From Ophiobolus disseminans (taxonomy: Eukaryota > Ascomycota > Dothideomycetes > Pleosporales > Phaeosphaeriaceae): a stretch of DNA of 64,000 nucleotides. The translations under genes were made by a program, and so were the position numbers. The notes beneath the pieces were generated by a model, which saw nothing but the letters and a program-made list of their open reading frames with translations, was not told where the DNA came from and made no database searches. Positions 30,201 to 42,701 of this stretch are shown here, piece after piece. Where the stretch lies: NCBI GenBank assembly GCA_010093685.1, contig MU006234.1, positions 735,668 through 799,667 of the forward strand, given 5' to 3'. Every line of letters begins with the position of its first letter. Position 1 is the first letter of the stretch.

Positions 30201-30640
30201 AAGATTTGCGGGCGCTCGGGGGCCGTGTTCGAGCTCGCGGTCCGGGGCGGGCTTGGATCGGGCGTGGGCGGGCTGCGCGCATTGACGGGCGTGCTGAGGG
30301 ACGACTTCTTGGACATGAGCGAGTTGACTACGCTGTCGGCGTGCGGCGAGGACTCGAGCGTCTGCGTCGAGCGCCCGTCTTGCGACATGGTGGGCGGCGT
30401 GGGCGGCAGGCCCGAGTCTGCGCCATTCAACGGGCCTGGAGGCTCCAGTGGGGTTGGCTGCTGGCTGCTGAAGACGGATTCCGTGTCATCGTCGGGCTGC
30501 AGGACTAGGGGCGCAGCTGCAGCAGAGAAGTTGCGGTCCTCGTCGCTGCGCCGCGGGAAGTGCTTGTAGGGCTGCAGCGTCGACTGGTGGTTGAAGTGGG
30601 ACTCGAGCAGCGCGTAGGCGTCGGGTTGTGGCTCCTTCAT
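27209..30640 (-). CDS. large, mostly disordered fungal protein, unknown function
   Basis: Single exon, 1143 aa, with ATG at 30640. Most of the protein is low-complexity: Pro, Ser, Thr, Arg, Asp and Glu dominate, with many SP/TP sites (PPTPDPSPPR, TPLEPPGP) and Arg-Ser runs resembling kinase targets. No enzyme motif, membrane segment or signal peptide is visible. The last 120 residues are more ordered and basic (SLPGLKKYQVQYIGLSGVKE, then ERGKEKRRERIRQSIG), and this end may be the conserved part. GC-rich coding keeps several opposite-strand frames open; they lack sense. The length and composition suggest a scaffold, polarity or cell-cycle substrate protein, but this is a guess. Confidence 0.72.
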   Translation of the reverse strand: MKEPQPDAYALLESHFNHQSTLQPYKHFPRRSDEDRNFSAAAAPLVLQPDDDTESVFSSQQPTPLEPPGPLNGADSGLPPTPPTMSQDGRSTQTLESSPHADSVVNSLMSKKSSLSTPVNARSPPTPDPSPPRTASSNTAPERPQIFAYPSSRAESFMTAREDPLSSEPSEGRSITPLGDRLSTVEEDRGLGLAFEHGDNDVTPTEHVRPLFPYAQDADTTAGADEDKDTPADEDVPHREWNTNVMRNVTVRRKRRPNSSSPSKQPPDLAVDIVETASPSPSPRRRRTSGLRERVEASTNSPATPSIEHFAQSIGWPSEAKVVPEEKERVREDKGRDEKDKRNSASSMGSTIVEASIIVTPPRRRQTLRHSGKNMAYRDEGSPTPDRASRRHSNRQSSQSDEPLHRLVHKRVGLADRSKRVSVESDTLGTERSISSPLSFRSRIIDSSAATLAHQESVRNVLQPAADILSRSSSVTRPYYTNSSYHKRMSSAPEPARKSALSAGPRAFSQLSPPTSPRRAANVSFETPVERTSPIQSPVPSVASPRSLKRRQRSDAAEARQAADVNKSLPDVPIHDDGIDAEQDVFLGASGPAEEVRPPSALMERVRQLVAAREAEEAVPDKAEPSSASPEFLQVPIAPQQPRVLSPLQENSPPLARDPRTSPARTEERRRSSLSQDRASTSPKYPIRPSLDRQSTEEFGRRSHEWRRPSEEHGRVSFDRSTMRTEEYGNARHLYASTTPFSQFSDTPIEISEATSVSIIPHNNTSLLVVQQQPSRVNSMAPEPRQLTDEAFLSPHDYRDARSTPTPPFVDASEEYLDDAEQSQPQQPTLNFEPSTPPMQITLPQPGAVDSPLKNPRAPPEPPKINFIPPTPAEELERQLVPGPPKRSDSHPQRRLSLVQRARRYSDNLIPTLLNRGGSTRNRNARRSHHRNNDPHEVPTVADGDGTLHPFWRPRGFWDDFTDSESESDEDEGLHPGGDTSDVETLPEAPKRSNTLGKKLTNWRNSSGGGFLIGNSLGVERHGTNKRRHHVTLPPHFPRSPRVSETVSSPKILVQPPTQPLGPHAGSAIRKSSSYGSLRQEHNRSWRNGRSLPGLKKYQVQYIGLSGVKERLRERGKEKRRERIRQSIGSRYYVEPGGVDKVA

Positions 30641-32121
30641 CGTTGCGCGCTCCTACGTCTGCATGTGCGTCACCTCCTGCCCTCGACCGTCCCAAGGCCA
30701 ATCGGCTCGCTGCCGGATCCTGTGCTTCGGCCCACGCTGTCCTTCCTTCTTATGAGGAAGCCATGTCCCCCGGCAACAAAATGACAGTGTGCAGCTTCAC
30801 GCGACCCCGATGTCGCTGCTCGAACGTCGTCGTGTTCTGCTCCTTGATGTAGCCTTCCGTGAGTGATGACGCAGGATGCCGGGCTGCCAAGGCGATGAGG
30901 TTCGAGTGGTCGTGGGCCGCACCGTGTGTGCAAGCGTCGTGTTCGCCGTCGAGAGCCGCGGGTGCTCGAATGCTGGATGTTGCAGTCGCTCCAGCAATGC
31001 GATGGCCTGGGAGGGAAATGCGACGATGAGGGGGTTGGGTGTCCAAAGGAGCAGGTCGCTTGCGCAAGCTGGCCCAGGCGCTTCAAGAGGCGCATCAAGC
31101 CCCCAAAGGTCCGAAAGGATATCAAGGCACAGCCAAAAGCAACTTGCAGCTGCACATGCAGTGTCCAAGAGACACGGAACTTCTTTTGCTCCATGTCAGC
31201 ATCTAATTAAATTGCCTCTCTTACACAGCTCCAGAGCTTTTGCGACTCTGAGAGCAGAGAGCCATCCTCTCTCTCACGGCTCCACCCTCACACTGGCACA
31301 AGCATGACGGCGCTGCACCACGGCGGAATCCCCGTCCACCCAACCCCACCACACTGCTGCTTTTCTCCACGCTAGCAGTCCATTCTCGTCTGAACCTGCA
31401 TCAGATTCCACCATGCGACAGAGCTTCCCCTCTCCGGCAATGCCGTGGAACCCCATCAATGTGATCGGCGCGCATCGATATCGGGTCATGTGCGTAGCTA
31501 GTCATCAAAGTATCTCGCCAATGTACATCTGCTCAATCTGTCGAGGTTGTGCGTGTCTGCAGCCATCGTTTGGGCGGCCTGAGGCATTGGTTCATGATGG
31601 TAATACTGCTGCATGGGCACAGCGACGTCAGCTAGTCGAAGCAGAGCGCCAGCCACAGTGACAGCCGACGAACGTCTCGGGTCCTCCGTTGCGACATGTT
31701 ACAGATCCTCGCCGAGGGAACTGCCGTGTCACAGACAGCTCATCGGCACCACGGCGCCATGGCTAGTCCAGGTGCTAATATACAGCAACTGTCTTGTCTG
31801 GTCTGGAAGTATTGTAGGCCATCAGCAGTGTCTTAGTCAATTCATCTTCGACCATGCCTTCAGCTTGCATCGAGCAAGCTGTGACGTGCTTCGCGTCCTA
31901 TGCTAGCCATCTACAACAATCCATGCCAGAAAGCGTGCCCAGTCTGTACCAGATGCCGGTGCATATCCCTCCCAGATGCCCGCCAGCGATATCCTGAATA
32001 TGCACAGTATGCGCCGCCAACGCCACGTCAAGTGCTAGCCCCTATCGCTGCCAGTAGATGTGCAAACGTACAAAGAAAATGGGTATTATGTTCAAGAAGC
32101 TCCCCTCCTCACTTGCGTGCG
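30641..32121. other. intergenic region, no gene supported
   Basis: About 1.48 kb between two large minus-strand genes, most of it upstream of the 1143-aa gene. Open frames of 100-174 codons here (for example 30670-31194 minus) lack motifs and splice support. I see no RNA gene. Confidence 0.45.
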
Positions 32122-35100
32122 CTATATTTTCCGACGCACCGTGAATTTGCGATTCATAGTCGCAGCAGGCAATGCGGTGGCGAACAAGTCGCGTGCTATA
32201 CAGTGATTAGTATCGATCCACCCAGGAAGCAGAAGTACTCACTCTCCGCTGTATCGAACTGAATCAAAATGTCATCGTGCTCGCCAGGATACTCGATTTC
32301 GTCCAGGCAGACGAACTTCCGCTTGATCCCCGCCCAGCCAGTCAGTCTGCCTTCTTCCTTCTGCATCTTGCCTTCGCCTCTTCGTTCCTCCACAGGAAGG
32401 GCAAATTTGGCGTCCACAAGCTTCAGTCCAAACTTGCCGCCCTTGTCACTCTTCTCAAACGTGTCCATTGTGCTTAACTTGAAGTTCATAGCGTCGGCGT
32501 GTGAGAACTCTTCGAAGAAGGCGAGAAGTTGGATAATATTGTCTTGTTGGACAATCTGTATGCGAATGATGTTGGCCGTCCATTGTTTGTAGATGGGCAC
32601 TACCATCCGTCGTCGTGATATCGAAAAGCTAGAGGCGATACTATAGAATATTAGCCAGCTTTTCATCGTGACGTAAAGGCAAACGGACCCATCAAACTTG
32701 ACATCAAAACCTGTGACAGCGTATTGGAAGTCGTGCATGTCTTTGAACGAGTTAAAAGTGAGCTTCCGCAATGTTGAAGCCGTCGAAAGCGTCCTGAGAA
32801 GCTCAGCCAGAGCGTCCGGCATGTCGCGTTCTGTTCTGCTGCCATCGATTGCAACGGCCAAGTCCTGCTGGGCATTGCGGAGTAGGGTGAGTTCAGCTGC
32901 GCCGTCAATTGGGAGGCGAACAAGCAATTCACCGGGGCCTAGAAACGTCAGCACATCCAAATCGATCATGGTGTCACTTACCCAGGTTCATGCGATCAGC
33001 AATCACGCCAGCACTATGTCGGCACACGATTCTCAGGCTCTCGCTCATGACAGTTGGCGCAGACTCTAGGCCTGCAGCCTCTGGATCCTGGTTGACAACC
33101 TTGGCCTCTTGCCACTGCAGCTTGTCTAGAACCCGACTTCCCTGCTGGCTGAACCCCTCGGCTTGATCGGCGCTCTCAATGTGATATGATTTCAGTGGTA
33201 CCTGCGCAAAGGCCATCTCGCCTGGAGCAATGTTCATCGACGTGAAAATACCAAACAACTGGTTCCGGTCCTTCGATTCTTGGAACACCAGATGCACAGT
33301 GCAGGTCCTTACTTTCTTGTCCGGCGTCTCTTCTCGAAAGTGTAACCGAAGAGCGGGCACATTGTCGGCTTCCGTTACGTACTCAAAATTCATGGGCGCT
33401 TGTTTCGTTCCCAGCTCGTGATTGATGATGCTAACCTGCTTGTTCTGCTGCGACGTCGCTAAGGCCATCCTGTAGCCGCGATGCAGCTTTCTCTTGCCCG
33501 TTCCCTCACTACTGCGATCAAACCTTTCAAACACCATCAGCTTACATCCCACAACGCGTTCTGGCGGAAAAGCTCCTGGGTTAGCTGGGTCCTTGTAGCC
33601 GGCTTCACGAAGCTGCAGCTTGCATGCGAACCGCTCGTCTCGCCGTTCGCGCAAGTCCGATTGAACCCGGTTTGTGTGATCGACTATCGAGAACAAACTA
33701 CGCCAATCAGCCTCACTCAATTCGAGCGTCAGTGTAAATCCATGTCGTAGGTGAATATGAATTAGGCTTGATGGCTTCTTCCAATCAACGTCATCCCAGG
33801 TCGGTCCTCCATCACCACCCGGGCCTAGAATGATGTTGATGAGCTCATTCTGGCTGCATATTGCAAGCTTGACCTGGTATTGGTCTTTGGGGCGGAGTAC
33901 AGAGACCACTGCGGGAATTTGTACGCGATCGGTGTTGGGGTCGTCAGTCGACATGGAGGCTTTGACGAACATTCTGAAGTAGCAAAAGTCGTTCTTGGTA
34001 TCGGCAAGCGGTATAAGCTGCGATAGACCAACTACGGGATGTGTTGGACCATTACCTCCAGCACCTGACCTTGGAATGCCTGCTTGGAGCACGCTTGCAG
34101 CGTCTGGGGCAAAGATGGGATATTCTGCCCAAATTGACTGGTCTTGTCCTTGGATGAGGGCTTGGGTAGGGGGCATGCTTTGATGCTTCTTCATCGAGCC
34201 CACCAGTAACTTCATATAATGCAGTATTGCTGACTGAATCTCAAACGCCTCGGCACTCGTTCGATCACCAGCCTGCCTAGCCAGGTCAAGTTGTGCGTCC
34301 AACGTTTGACCGCCGTATTGCTGAACGCCTGGATGGTTCGGGAGGATTTCCGTAAGGATCCATAGCACTTTAGCAAGATCAACATGACCTTGCGTAAGAC
34401 GTTCTGGCTGAGCTTCAGCACTCCTCGGACGACTGCGGATCGCATTTTCCATTGCAGCACGGCCCTTTAGAAAATACCAAGTAGCTACTCGCAGCCATTG
34501 CGTTGATGTGCGATCGTTGAGCTGTCCTCCAAGCTGGGCAGTGAGCTGGAAGATGCCACGCATATGCGTGACACGCTCGGCGAACTCTTTGTAGGCGGCG
34601 TCTCCAAGAGACCTGGTATCAGATCGAGCCAACGGGGCAGCTTCACGCTCACGATCACGCGTGTCGGGCCTAGGCCGTAAAGGAAGCTGCTCGCCCAAGG
34701 GCGACAGCTGCATCCGAGGACTTTGCGCATGTGGCGGTGGCATTTGAGCTACAGGGTGAGGTGCTGCTCGTTGCTCAAACTGTGGAGGGGCTTGAAGACT
34801 CGGGGCTTGACTACTATTTGAAGGTGTTCGCTGCACTGAACTAGCAGTTGTCGCCGAAAATGGATCTGACCGCATAGCGGGTGACGTACGCACATAGGAG
34901 GTAGCTGAAGGTATGGTGTGATGAGAAGAGCTCGAAGATTGAGGCCGCCCATCTGTATCCAGCGGAAAAGTGCCAGGAGGCATGGCATGACGTGCCGGGG
35001 ACGGACCCCTGACTCTTGATCTATACGGATCTTCAGCTTCGAGGCGGCGCGAGGGCGATGCTCTGGGTGGTAAAGCTGGCGGTGCCGGTTGTGCCATGCG

Positions 35101-36315
35101 GCCAGCTGACGGAGGAGGATGGTACGGTGATGGCGGGGTGCCAACTTGGAGGGGCCTCTCTGACTGCATCGAGGAATCCGAGTTGCGCTTTGGAACTTGC
35201 TGTTGTGCGCCTTCAAGCAAGGCTTTGCCCTCGTCAGCTCTCATCTTGTGCTTGACACGCGCCGAGAACGAGTCTGTGCGCGCTGGGCCACTCTGCAAAT
35301 ACTGTTCGGCGAGCATAGCTTTGCCGTCCAATGGGGAGTACTCTTCCTGCTGGGCAAGCTGCATCTCTGGTAAACGCGATATAGCTGGAATGGCCGGCAT
35401 CGGTTCGTGAGTGGATCCAGCTCCAAGTTCATGAATTCCGGTCTGCGTGCGTAACAGGGGCTTCGGCTTGAAGTTCTCTTCTTCTTCTTGAATCGTGGGC
35501 TCAACATTCGAAATCTTCCTGGCCAAGACGGGAGACATATTGTCCGAGTCTTGCGAGTAGTCTGAATCGTTGCTTGTTCTGCGACCACTCGGCTCTGGCT
35601 GGGGTGAGTCGAATCCAGTCGGTGCTCGTGTCAAATGGCCCGGTCGTGGGGGACGCATGCCCAGCCCCATCTGGCCCACGCCCTGGGGTGGAGGTGGAGG
35701 GGGTTGTATCTGTGTATTGATGTGGCCCATCTCCAGTTTCTTCTCCAACGGGGGCGATAGCTCGCCGCCAGAGGACTTTGTTCGGGTCAGGCTGTTCCTT
35801 TGCTCCTGCAACGATGGCGTCCGATTCACGCCAGCTCCCAGATTCGCATCATCTTGTGGCCTCTGTGGCTGCAGATGACTCGGATTGGCCGCGATGCTCG
35901 ACTTCTTGCGCTTCGACACCTCGACTGCAGGCTCGTCGTATTCCTCTCCGCCATAGCCAATGATCTCGGGCACCTGCCTCACGAATCCGACCGTGAGGCC
36001 CTTCTTGGAGCGGCCCGTCGCCAATCCGCCAGGACCAGGAGACTTGCCCGCACTGCCCAGTATGTCCCTGCTGCTGGGCCATCTCTTTGCCGCTGCAATG
36101 TCCAGCCGTGGCCGAGCAAAGACGGCGGCTGCGGTGTCTCTCTGCTGCTGTGCTCGGTCGGTCGAGGGCTTGAGGAAGGCGTTGACGTCGTCGTCGGTTT
36201 GCGGCGGAGGTTTGGGCGGCGCCTCCTCCTTGGAGAACAGCTTCGTCTTCCATCTGCTGCCTTTGCTGAGTATCTTGCTGGCAGCATCATGCGCTGCGTC
36301 GCGCGCTTCGACCAT
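32122..36315 (-). CDS. large fungal-specific protein: disordered N-half, folded C-half
   Basis: Four exons: 36315-32982, 32938-32689, 32640-32243 and 32195-32122, giving 1351 aa. Introns are GTAAGT...CTAG, GTCCGT...ATAG and GTGAGT...ATAG; each restores the frame and the last exon supplies a sensible end (NRKFTVRRKI). Residues 1-600 are rich in Pro, Ser, Gln and Arg and look disordered. From about 615 (YKEFAERVTHMRGIFQLTA) the sequence becomes ordered, with a helical segment and then several beta-rich stretches (about 800-1350) that could be PH-like or immunoglobulin-like domains; IASSFSISRRRMVVPIYKQW is the most striking conserved-looking piece. No catalytic motif or membrane segment is evident. 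I do not recognise a named family. Confidence 0.8.
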
Positions 36316-38277
36316 GGTTGCGCTCTCGCGTTCGCGGGCGTGTTGGGGCGGATGACGATTTCGGATACGAGCGTGAGGCTGGCTCTACTCGAAGGTGCTC
36401 GCGTGCCTGGCTTGGGGGCTGATGTGGCCGCTGGTGGTCGATTGGTGGACGGCGTCGACGTGGTTTGAGGGGCACGCTCCGCCAAACATGAAACGTTGCT
36501 ATGCGGCCCTTTAATGCCCCCAATCTCGCCGGCGACTGATTGTGCAGCAACCGCGCGCAGTGGAGTGAACAGAGGAACAACAGGTCAGGGACGGGCTGTC
36601 GTGTAACTAGCAACAGCTGCGGAGTATTGCGATGCGCGCCGCGGGAGTGCTTGCGCTAGTGTCAGCAATGGTGCTTATCGCCTTGAATGGGGCGTGGTCA
36701 CCTCTCTTGGGTGCAAACAGCTTCGACATTGATACAGATTCCGAGTACAGCGTGTCAGGCAGTATCACAGATGCTCTTCCCTTGCGGATTCATCACTAGC
36801 AAGCGCCGCCTTGGTGATCCGTAGGCGCACACCACCAACCCCACATTTCAAGGCTGCCCAATCGTCTAGTCGTTCGTCTGAACGGCGGGCGCGCCCAGTA
36901 ATTGCAGTTGGCGAAACCACTGACGCATAGACGCATCCTTTATTATGTATCTACTAAGAGACTCGAGCCTCGCAATGAAATTCTGTTCCGGCCGTCTATT
37001 AATACCCGGCAAAGGGTCTCAACGCTCCCCACCTTCCCCATGGTCTCAGGCCAACGGTCGTTCCTGCCTTGATCCACACATTGCGCCTGTGCGCCAGGGC
37101 CCAGACTCAGCATGATGCCTTTGTCTCAAGATGACCAAGGCTGTACTCATTCCCTCATGCTCTACTATTCCACTTCACCATGGAGAGAAACTACCCAGGA
37201 TCTGCGACCAGAAAGAACAGGCCACAAACGCAGCCATGACCGAAGTGGTCGTAGCGCCATCCCAAGCGTGGAGTGATAAGGCGGATCCAGGGGTCGTTCG
37301 CTGACTGTTCTGCCGAGGTTCGCTTGTGCTGCTGTCACACCTCAATCAGTCAGTCGTTTCTTCTTGGCTACACAATTGAGAGCGAAGGAATTGAGAAATC
37401 GCGCCCATAGTACCGCGTTGCACACTCTGCGCAACAGCAATTGATGAGGTCTCATGGAATTAGGACTTGTCTCGAACACATCCACCAACTTCGAGATAGA
37501 GTGCTTACGTGACAGGCAACCACTGACTGCATCAATAGTTCCTGGGCATGCTCACCGGTCAGCGGCACACGTCAAGACGGAGATGGAATGAGAGGTCCTA
37601 TTCGTCAGATGTCCAGTTGGACATTGGTTGCAATGTAAATTCTAGGGTGTGTGGTCTCGACTGCCCAGCAAGGCGTACCATGGACCAAGTGCTAAGTATG
37701 CTCGAAGTCACGGTGAACATTCATCAACTTCGTCACATGTCAGAAAGCAAGCTTCAGCTTAAGATGGAATGAAACAATCTTTCACGAAAGCCTGTTGTGC
37801 TGTTGGACAGCTGTATTGCTGGATATGGATCGAAAACGCTTTTCGTGGAGAGCCGTCGAAGATGCGCTCAGGTCTTAGAGATATGTTGTATACCCATCAT
37901 TCTTTGAACCCTATTAGCGAACATGATCAAAACACTGTTGATGTATAGACCTAAGCTTGTCATATATTCTGGACGTTCCTCGTGACGTAAGTATCACCCT
38001 CCATTTATCACGTGTCGCCCACATACAGCACCCCACATCTTACAGGTTACTTACAGCAGAACGACCATTTATCCAGATCAAGTGGAATCCGAAATCTTGT
38101 TCTTCCTCCCAACCTCTGCTATGGTGTCCGTTCGGCTCGATCTCAATCACGCGGCCTAAACGCTCATAGGTGGCATCCATTCTAGAAGCGACATCGGGAG
38201 GTACGAAATCCAAGATATGCAAATCAAGTTGACATTTCTGACTCTACATGTCCAACAGACCGGCTAGCCATGCCATA
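36316..38277. other. intergenic region, no gene seen
   Basis: About 1.96 kb between the 1351-aa gene start and the tyrosinase stop. No open frame above 75 codons outside the first 300 bases has support, and no repeat or RNA gene was recognised. Confidence 0.45.
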
Positions 38278-39564
38278 TCATACATATATATAACAAAACG
38301 GCCCTGCCAGTGTATCACTCGTCTCCCTTATCGTCGTGACCGGCACACCTATGAACCCGAGATCAATGGTGTCATCGAGGGTCGCATTCCGTGACGGCGG
38401 CTGATTGTTCACAGTGATCGTGCCTGCCAGAGCGTACAGCCTCTTCTCCAGATCTTGGTTCTGCCACGCCCAGTATGTTCGGTCGATCATGGCGTGGTGA
38501 AGAAAGAAGGCAGGGTCACCGGGAGAAGCGAAGAGATCCCCGGCCGGGTCTCCACCAATTGTGAAGTGGCCAGCGGTATGAATTCCAAGAAAGCCGTTGG
38601 CGAAATCGCCCTGCAGGCGCGTAGTGAACGTTCCGAAATCTCCGCTGTTTTTAATGAGAGACGCCACATCGCTGTCCTTTGTCGATCCTGAGCTCGCAGC
38701 ACGGGATATATCGCGCCTAAGGCAACGTGGGTTGTATCCCAAGCCTGTGTATTCTGGGTTGGGTTTGAAGTCTGCTAGAACAGGGGCTACGGGGCCGAGA
38801 TTGACTTGCCAGTCCTTGAATGGCCCGGATTTTACGCAACCACCTCCATTGCCGGGCGGGATGCTCACGCCACATGCAGCTGGAGATGGGATGCATGTAT
38901 TTGAACGATTTGCGACGAAGGCTCCGTCGCCTGACATGCTGGTGGCGGAGCCGTCCAAGGCCGGGGATTTGCTTGGGTCGGAAGCCCACCTATTTGATGA
39001 GGTTAGTTCCTAACACCTTTCTCGAGATTCAATATGCAGGGACATACCAGGCCCAATTGTAATAAGGTTGATAGCCTTTGTATCCGCACTCGTTCCTGAG
39101 TACTTGCTCGTAAGCCCAAGTAAAGTACCGATGCCATGTAAGGAAATTGCCTGTTCCATGAATAGCTAGTGTTTGATTGATATGTGTGGCGACGAAATCA
39201 TCATATCTGTTCTTTGCTCCTGCAGCAAGGCCGGCTGGTGTTTTGGCTGGTAGCTTTGCTAGGCACTTGACTGCCGAGATATAGTTTAATCTTTCCCTTT
39301 GTGAAAGTGTCGACCTATGAACAAGTTAGTCAATTCATTCAAAGGTATCTTTCCTTCAACCACGTACCACTCTCTCCTGACTGCTGTGTTCGCAAGGTTA
39401 CATTTCTTTGGGTTTGCATAGCCCTTCTTCGCGACGTAGAACCCTAGGTTAAGAACACCTTTCGCAGTAAGGGCATCACTCTCGAAAATCGTGCGAGGCT
39501 CAAGTGGAACAGCGCCTACGACAACGCCACAGACCAAGGCGACGATTATGCTGGAGATCTTCAT
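38278..39564 (-). CDS. secreted tyrosinase (type 3 copper)
   Basis: Three exons: 39564-39368, 39314-39048 and 38989-38278, giving 391 aa. MKISSIIVALVCGVVVGA is a signal peptide. The CuA site uses His110, His118 and His127 (HGTGNFLTWHRYF); the CuB site uses His292 and His296 (GIHTAGHF) and His319/His320 in DPAFFLHHAMIDR. YYNWAWWASDP at 150-160 spans an exon junction and matches the family, which confirms the GTATGT...ATAG intron. Tyrosinases oxidise phenols to quinones, feeding melanin or secondary metabolism. The protein lacks the long C-terminal domain that shields the site of some intracellular tyrosinases, so it belongs to the short secreted class. In-frame codons upstream of 39564 have no ATG. 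Confidence 0.92.
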
Positions 39565-42500
39565 TATCTGGGCGAGCCTGAGGTTGCCGGATGGAAAGAA
39601 TCCAACTAGTGCGGTCGACACTGAGTATTTAGGTTCCGAGTATGAGAGATCGCGGGCCGTTTGTAATTATCGCCAATCGTAAATGATGAAACCGGGCGCG
39701 TAACAATATTAAACGGCGGTTGGACTTAGTAGAGAAACAGATTCCGGGTTGGCGGAGCTAATCTGACGTGCGTCACTCCAAAGTTGGTACTGTGGACGAG
39801 TGGATGTCTTTATATTTCATGCCTCAATACCATCGAGTGAAAGTCGGTATGCACGGAGATTCACTCTTCTTTTGTTTCCCACGTGTGCCTAGGTAGCGCG
39901 CGTGGCGAGTGCAGTGAACGGGCCAGGAACGCCTTACAGGTACCAGTAGCCTGGTTTGTTGTAGCAATTAGGAATAGTGAAGACTGGCGATAGCCTGTGA
40001 GTGGTCAAGTCAAAGGCGATGGCGGGTGTGTGCGTTATGCGAGATAGAGTGTCGGACACGCGAGGCCGCATAGAGAGATTGCGGCGCAGCTGTCTCTGTG
40101 ATTCCACTTCCTAGCCTCGCAATTTGCAAGCCGATGCAAGGATGTGTATGGGTCGCAAGAATGGGCGAACGAACCTGACTCGAGGCCGCTGTAGAGGTAA
40201 ACTGTTATCGTTTCCTAAAGAATGGCAGGACTAACATTAGCTCTTTTCATGGCCAATGAGATTCCCTGTTAGTAATTCCAAAAGAGATCTGGCGCCGAAG
40301 GTCGATTACAATGGGAGGCGTTCGGCTTCCACCGCCCTCCCGTCTAGATCTGCCGGTTTTATCGCACCGATGGATATCCGAAGCCGCCGCCATGAACACA
40401 CTACAGGCTGCACGGTTTATGACACCAAAGCTTTGGATCTAGTATCATGACGCTCTCCTTCAATATCGCTTCCTTGCGCCTAAACGCTCTACAAAACGTA
40501 GTGGAAATGGAGATGAGTTTCGACCATACTGGAGCGAGAAATGAAAATGAGCACGGCGCATTGTGAAATGAACTCGATTGTTCTCCCTCGCGCATCGGTT
40601 TGTTGCATTACTATCAGTGACCATCGACTGGGTGCTCGAACAATCTAGGCTGTGGAAAGATCAGCACGAGACGTTGAGCTACTACCCTACCTTCCCCTAG
40701 TACTTCGAAATCACAAGCTTAACTTCAACCAGTGCTTACTTGTCAACAGGACCTGACTACATGCCTGATACATCAAGATAGTAAAATAGCCTGTACGTGG
40801 CAATTCTGTTTCGAGACTGGAGACATGTATGTAGCGTAAAGCGAGCACCTCTTTTGTTGTCCTCATGCAGTTCCTCCAACCGTCCGTCACGAGGTAATCG
40901 TGACGATCGAAAATGGCGTGCACATCCTACCCGACTAGCTATTGCGGTTCTCTGGCCTTGTCGAGCTCCTTGAAATTGTGGGCTAACTAGACTTGCGTGG
41001 ACATCGTTGAACTAATGCTACAAGCCCGCTTGTGAGTCAACAAGATTAAGAAAACAAGGCCTGTTGATCGATCTGCATTATCCGTAATGCGGGCAGGCCA
41101 GAATTTGTCGCGCTGCACGGCGGAAGGGTGGCGAGGTCGTCAAGCTTTGAAGCAAAATCGTCAGCTGCGTATGCCTCGAAGAGAACCCTGATCTGAGTTG
41201 CAGAGCATATAGATCTTTAATTAACCGTGTCCTAGTGGTGTAAGCGACGCGACGTTGACTGGACGCGGAAGAAGACCGTTGCCGGGTGCGGGGGATTGTC
41301 CTTTCCTAGGTAGCGTAAAGCCAAGACATGTCGCCTAAACACCTACCGGTAACACGAACTTTCTCCTGAACACTTCACCCAATCCCTAGTGTCTACAAGC
41401 GCCACTCCGCTTACTCCCTCTGTCTCCCACGCCTGGTTGGATTGTACCGCAATCAGGCGCCGTGCCTGCGTATACGAGACGCTGCACCACATTGACGCGG
41501 CCGAAACTGAGAGCCTTTTCATCCGTTGCACCAAACACCGGTCTGTGATTCATGTCGTTCTTTCGGATGCTGGAAAAGGATCAATGCTCGCAGCCATAAC
41601 GAATAATAGACACGAACAATGAGAGACTGGCGATGAAGCAACAGCGAAGTGTCTTTTTTTACAAGTCGCATGCAACACTTCCCGTTGATGGGCAATCACG
41701 CATTTGGTGGCACAGTTATTTGACCTGACCCAGTCGCCAAGGCCCCTGCATTGGGTTATTCGCCTGAACGACGCGACGTGTCCGGTTAAATAAACTACGC
41801 CACTTGCCCTGTAGAGGCGCTAGCACCATGGTCATGGTTTTGACAGACCAGCTGTAGCGTCCAGGCTGAAATCGAATCCAGGATTACCGTCCGATCTTGG
41901 GGGTCGTGCGTTTGAGGATCGTGGTGTCCGACAAAGATGCATGACGCGCATCCCTACCAGCAAACTCACGACTGATGGCTTTAGTATTCATTGCAACAAG
42001 AAATGCTATGGAGCTATGGAAATACACGGTCAAGAGAATTCGTGGTTAACCACGGGGGGAATGAACAAATACCTTGAATGCTCAGGAAAGAGTGAGCATG
42101 TCTGCACGAAAAGCTGCAATTCGAACCTTCATTGGGAGCGGACTGATTGAATTTAGCTCCGGAAGGTTAAACTCGCTCACTCCGAGAAATGCATCATATC
42201 GACCTCTGAACTTTATTTCATCTCCACGAAGCTACGGCATGGCGTTGTTCCCGCAGCTGACACGGACTTCCTGGCTACTTTTGCGGTTACACCACTATTG
42301 TAACAGCAAGGTCTGGATATTGTTTGGTATGCTATTTCACATCTCGTGGAAAGGGTGTGCAAGGAAGCTTAAGATTTCGTGTCTGCAAGCCATTCAGCTG
42401 CAACCGATGCTGTACCAGCGGTTCAGAACCTATTTCCCCGCGCAATGCATCGCGCCAGGTGGTACAGAACTGCCGATCCTCGACTTATCGTCTGAAGGCA

Positions 42501-42701
42501 TCCTGTTTATTTAATATACGGCATCAGTCGTGACAGCAGATCAACTTCGACCCTTAACTTGTGCGAACGCCCCGACCTCGTATCAATTCTGGCCGGTCAC
42601 TGCATACTTTCAAACCCACCAGAAAATAAACCTCTCGACTACCGCCAGCACGTATTGCATCCTTGGGCTTCTCGCCGGCACACTCCTTTGTGACTCTGAC
42701 C
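39565..42701. other. 3.1-kb stretch without a supported gene
   Basis: Contains only short open frames (up to 146 codons) with no motifs, codon bias or splice-site continuity. No tRNA, rRNA or transposon remnant was identified. The first few hundred bases carry the tyrosinase promoter and the last few hundred that of the membrane protein. Confidence 0.45.

Noticed and set aside
30670..31194. 174-codon minus-strand frame upstream of the disordered-protein gene
   Set aside because: No motif and no splice support; more likely promoter and leader sequence.
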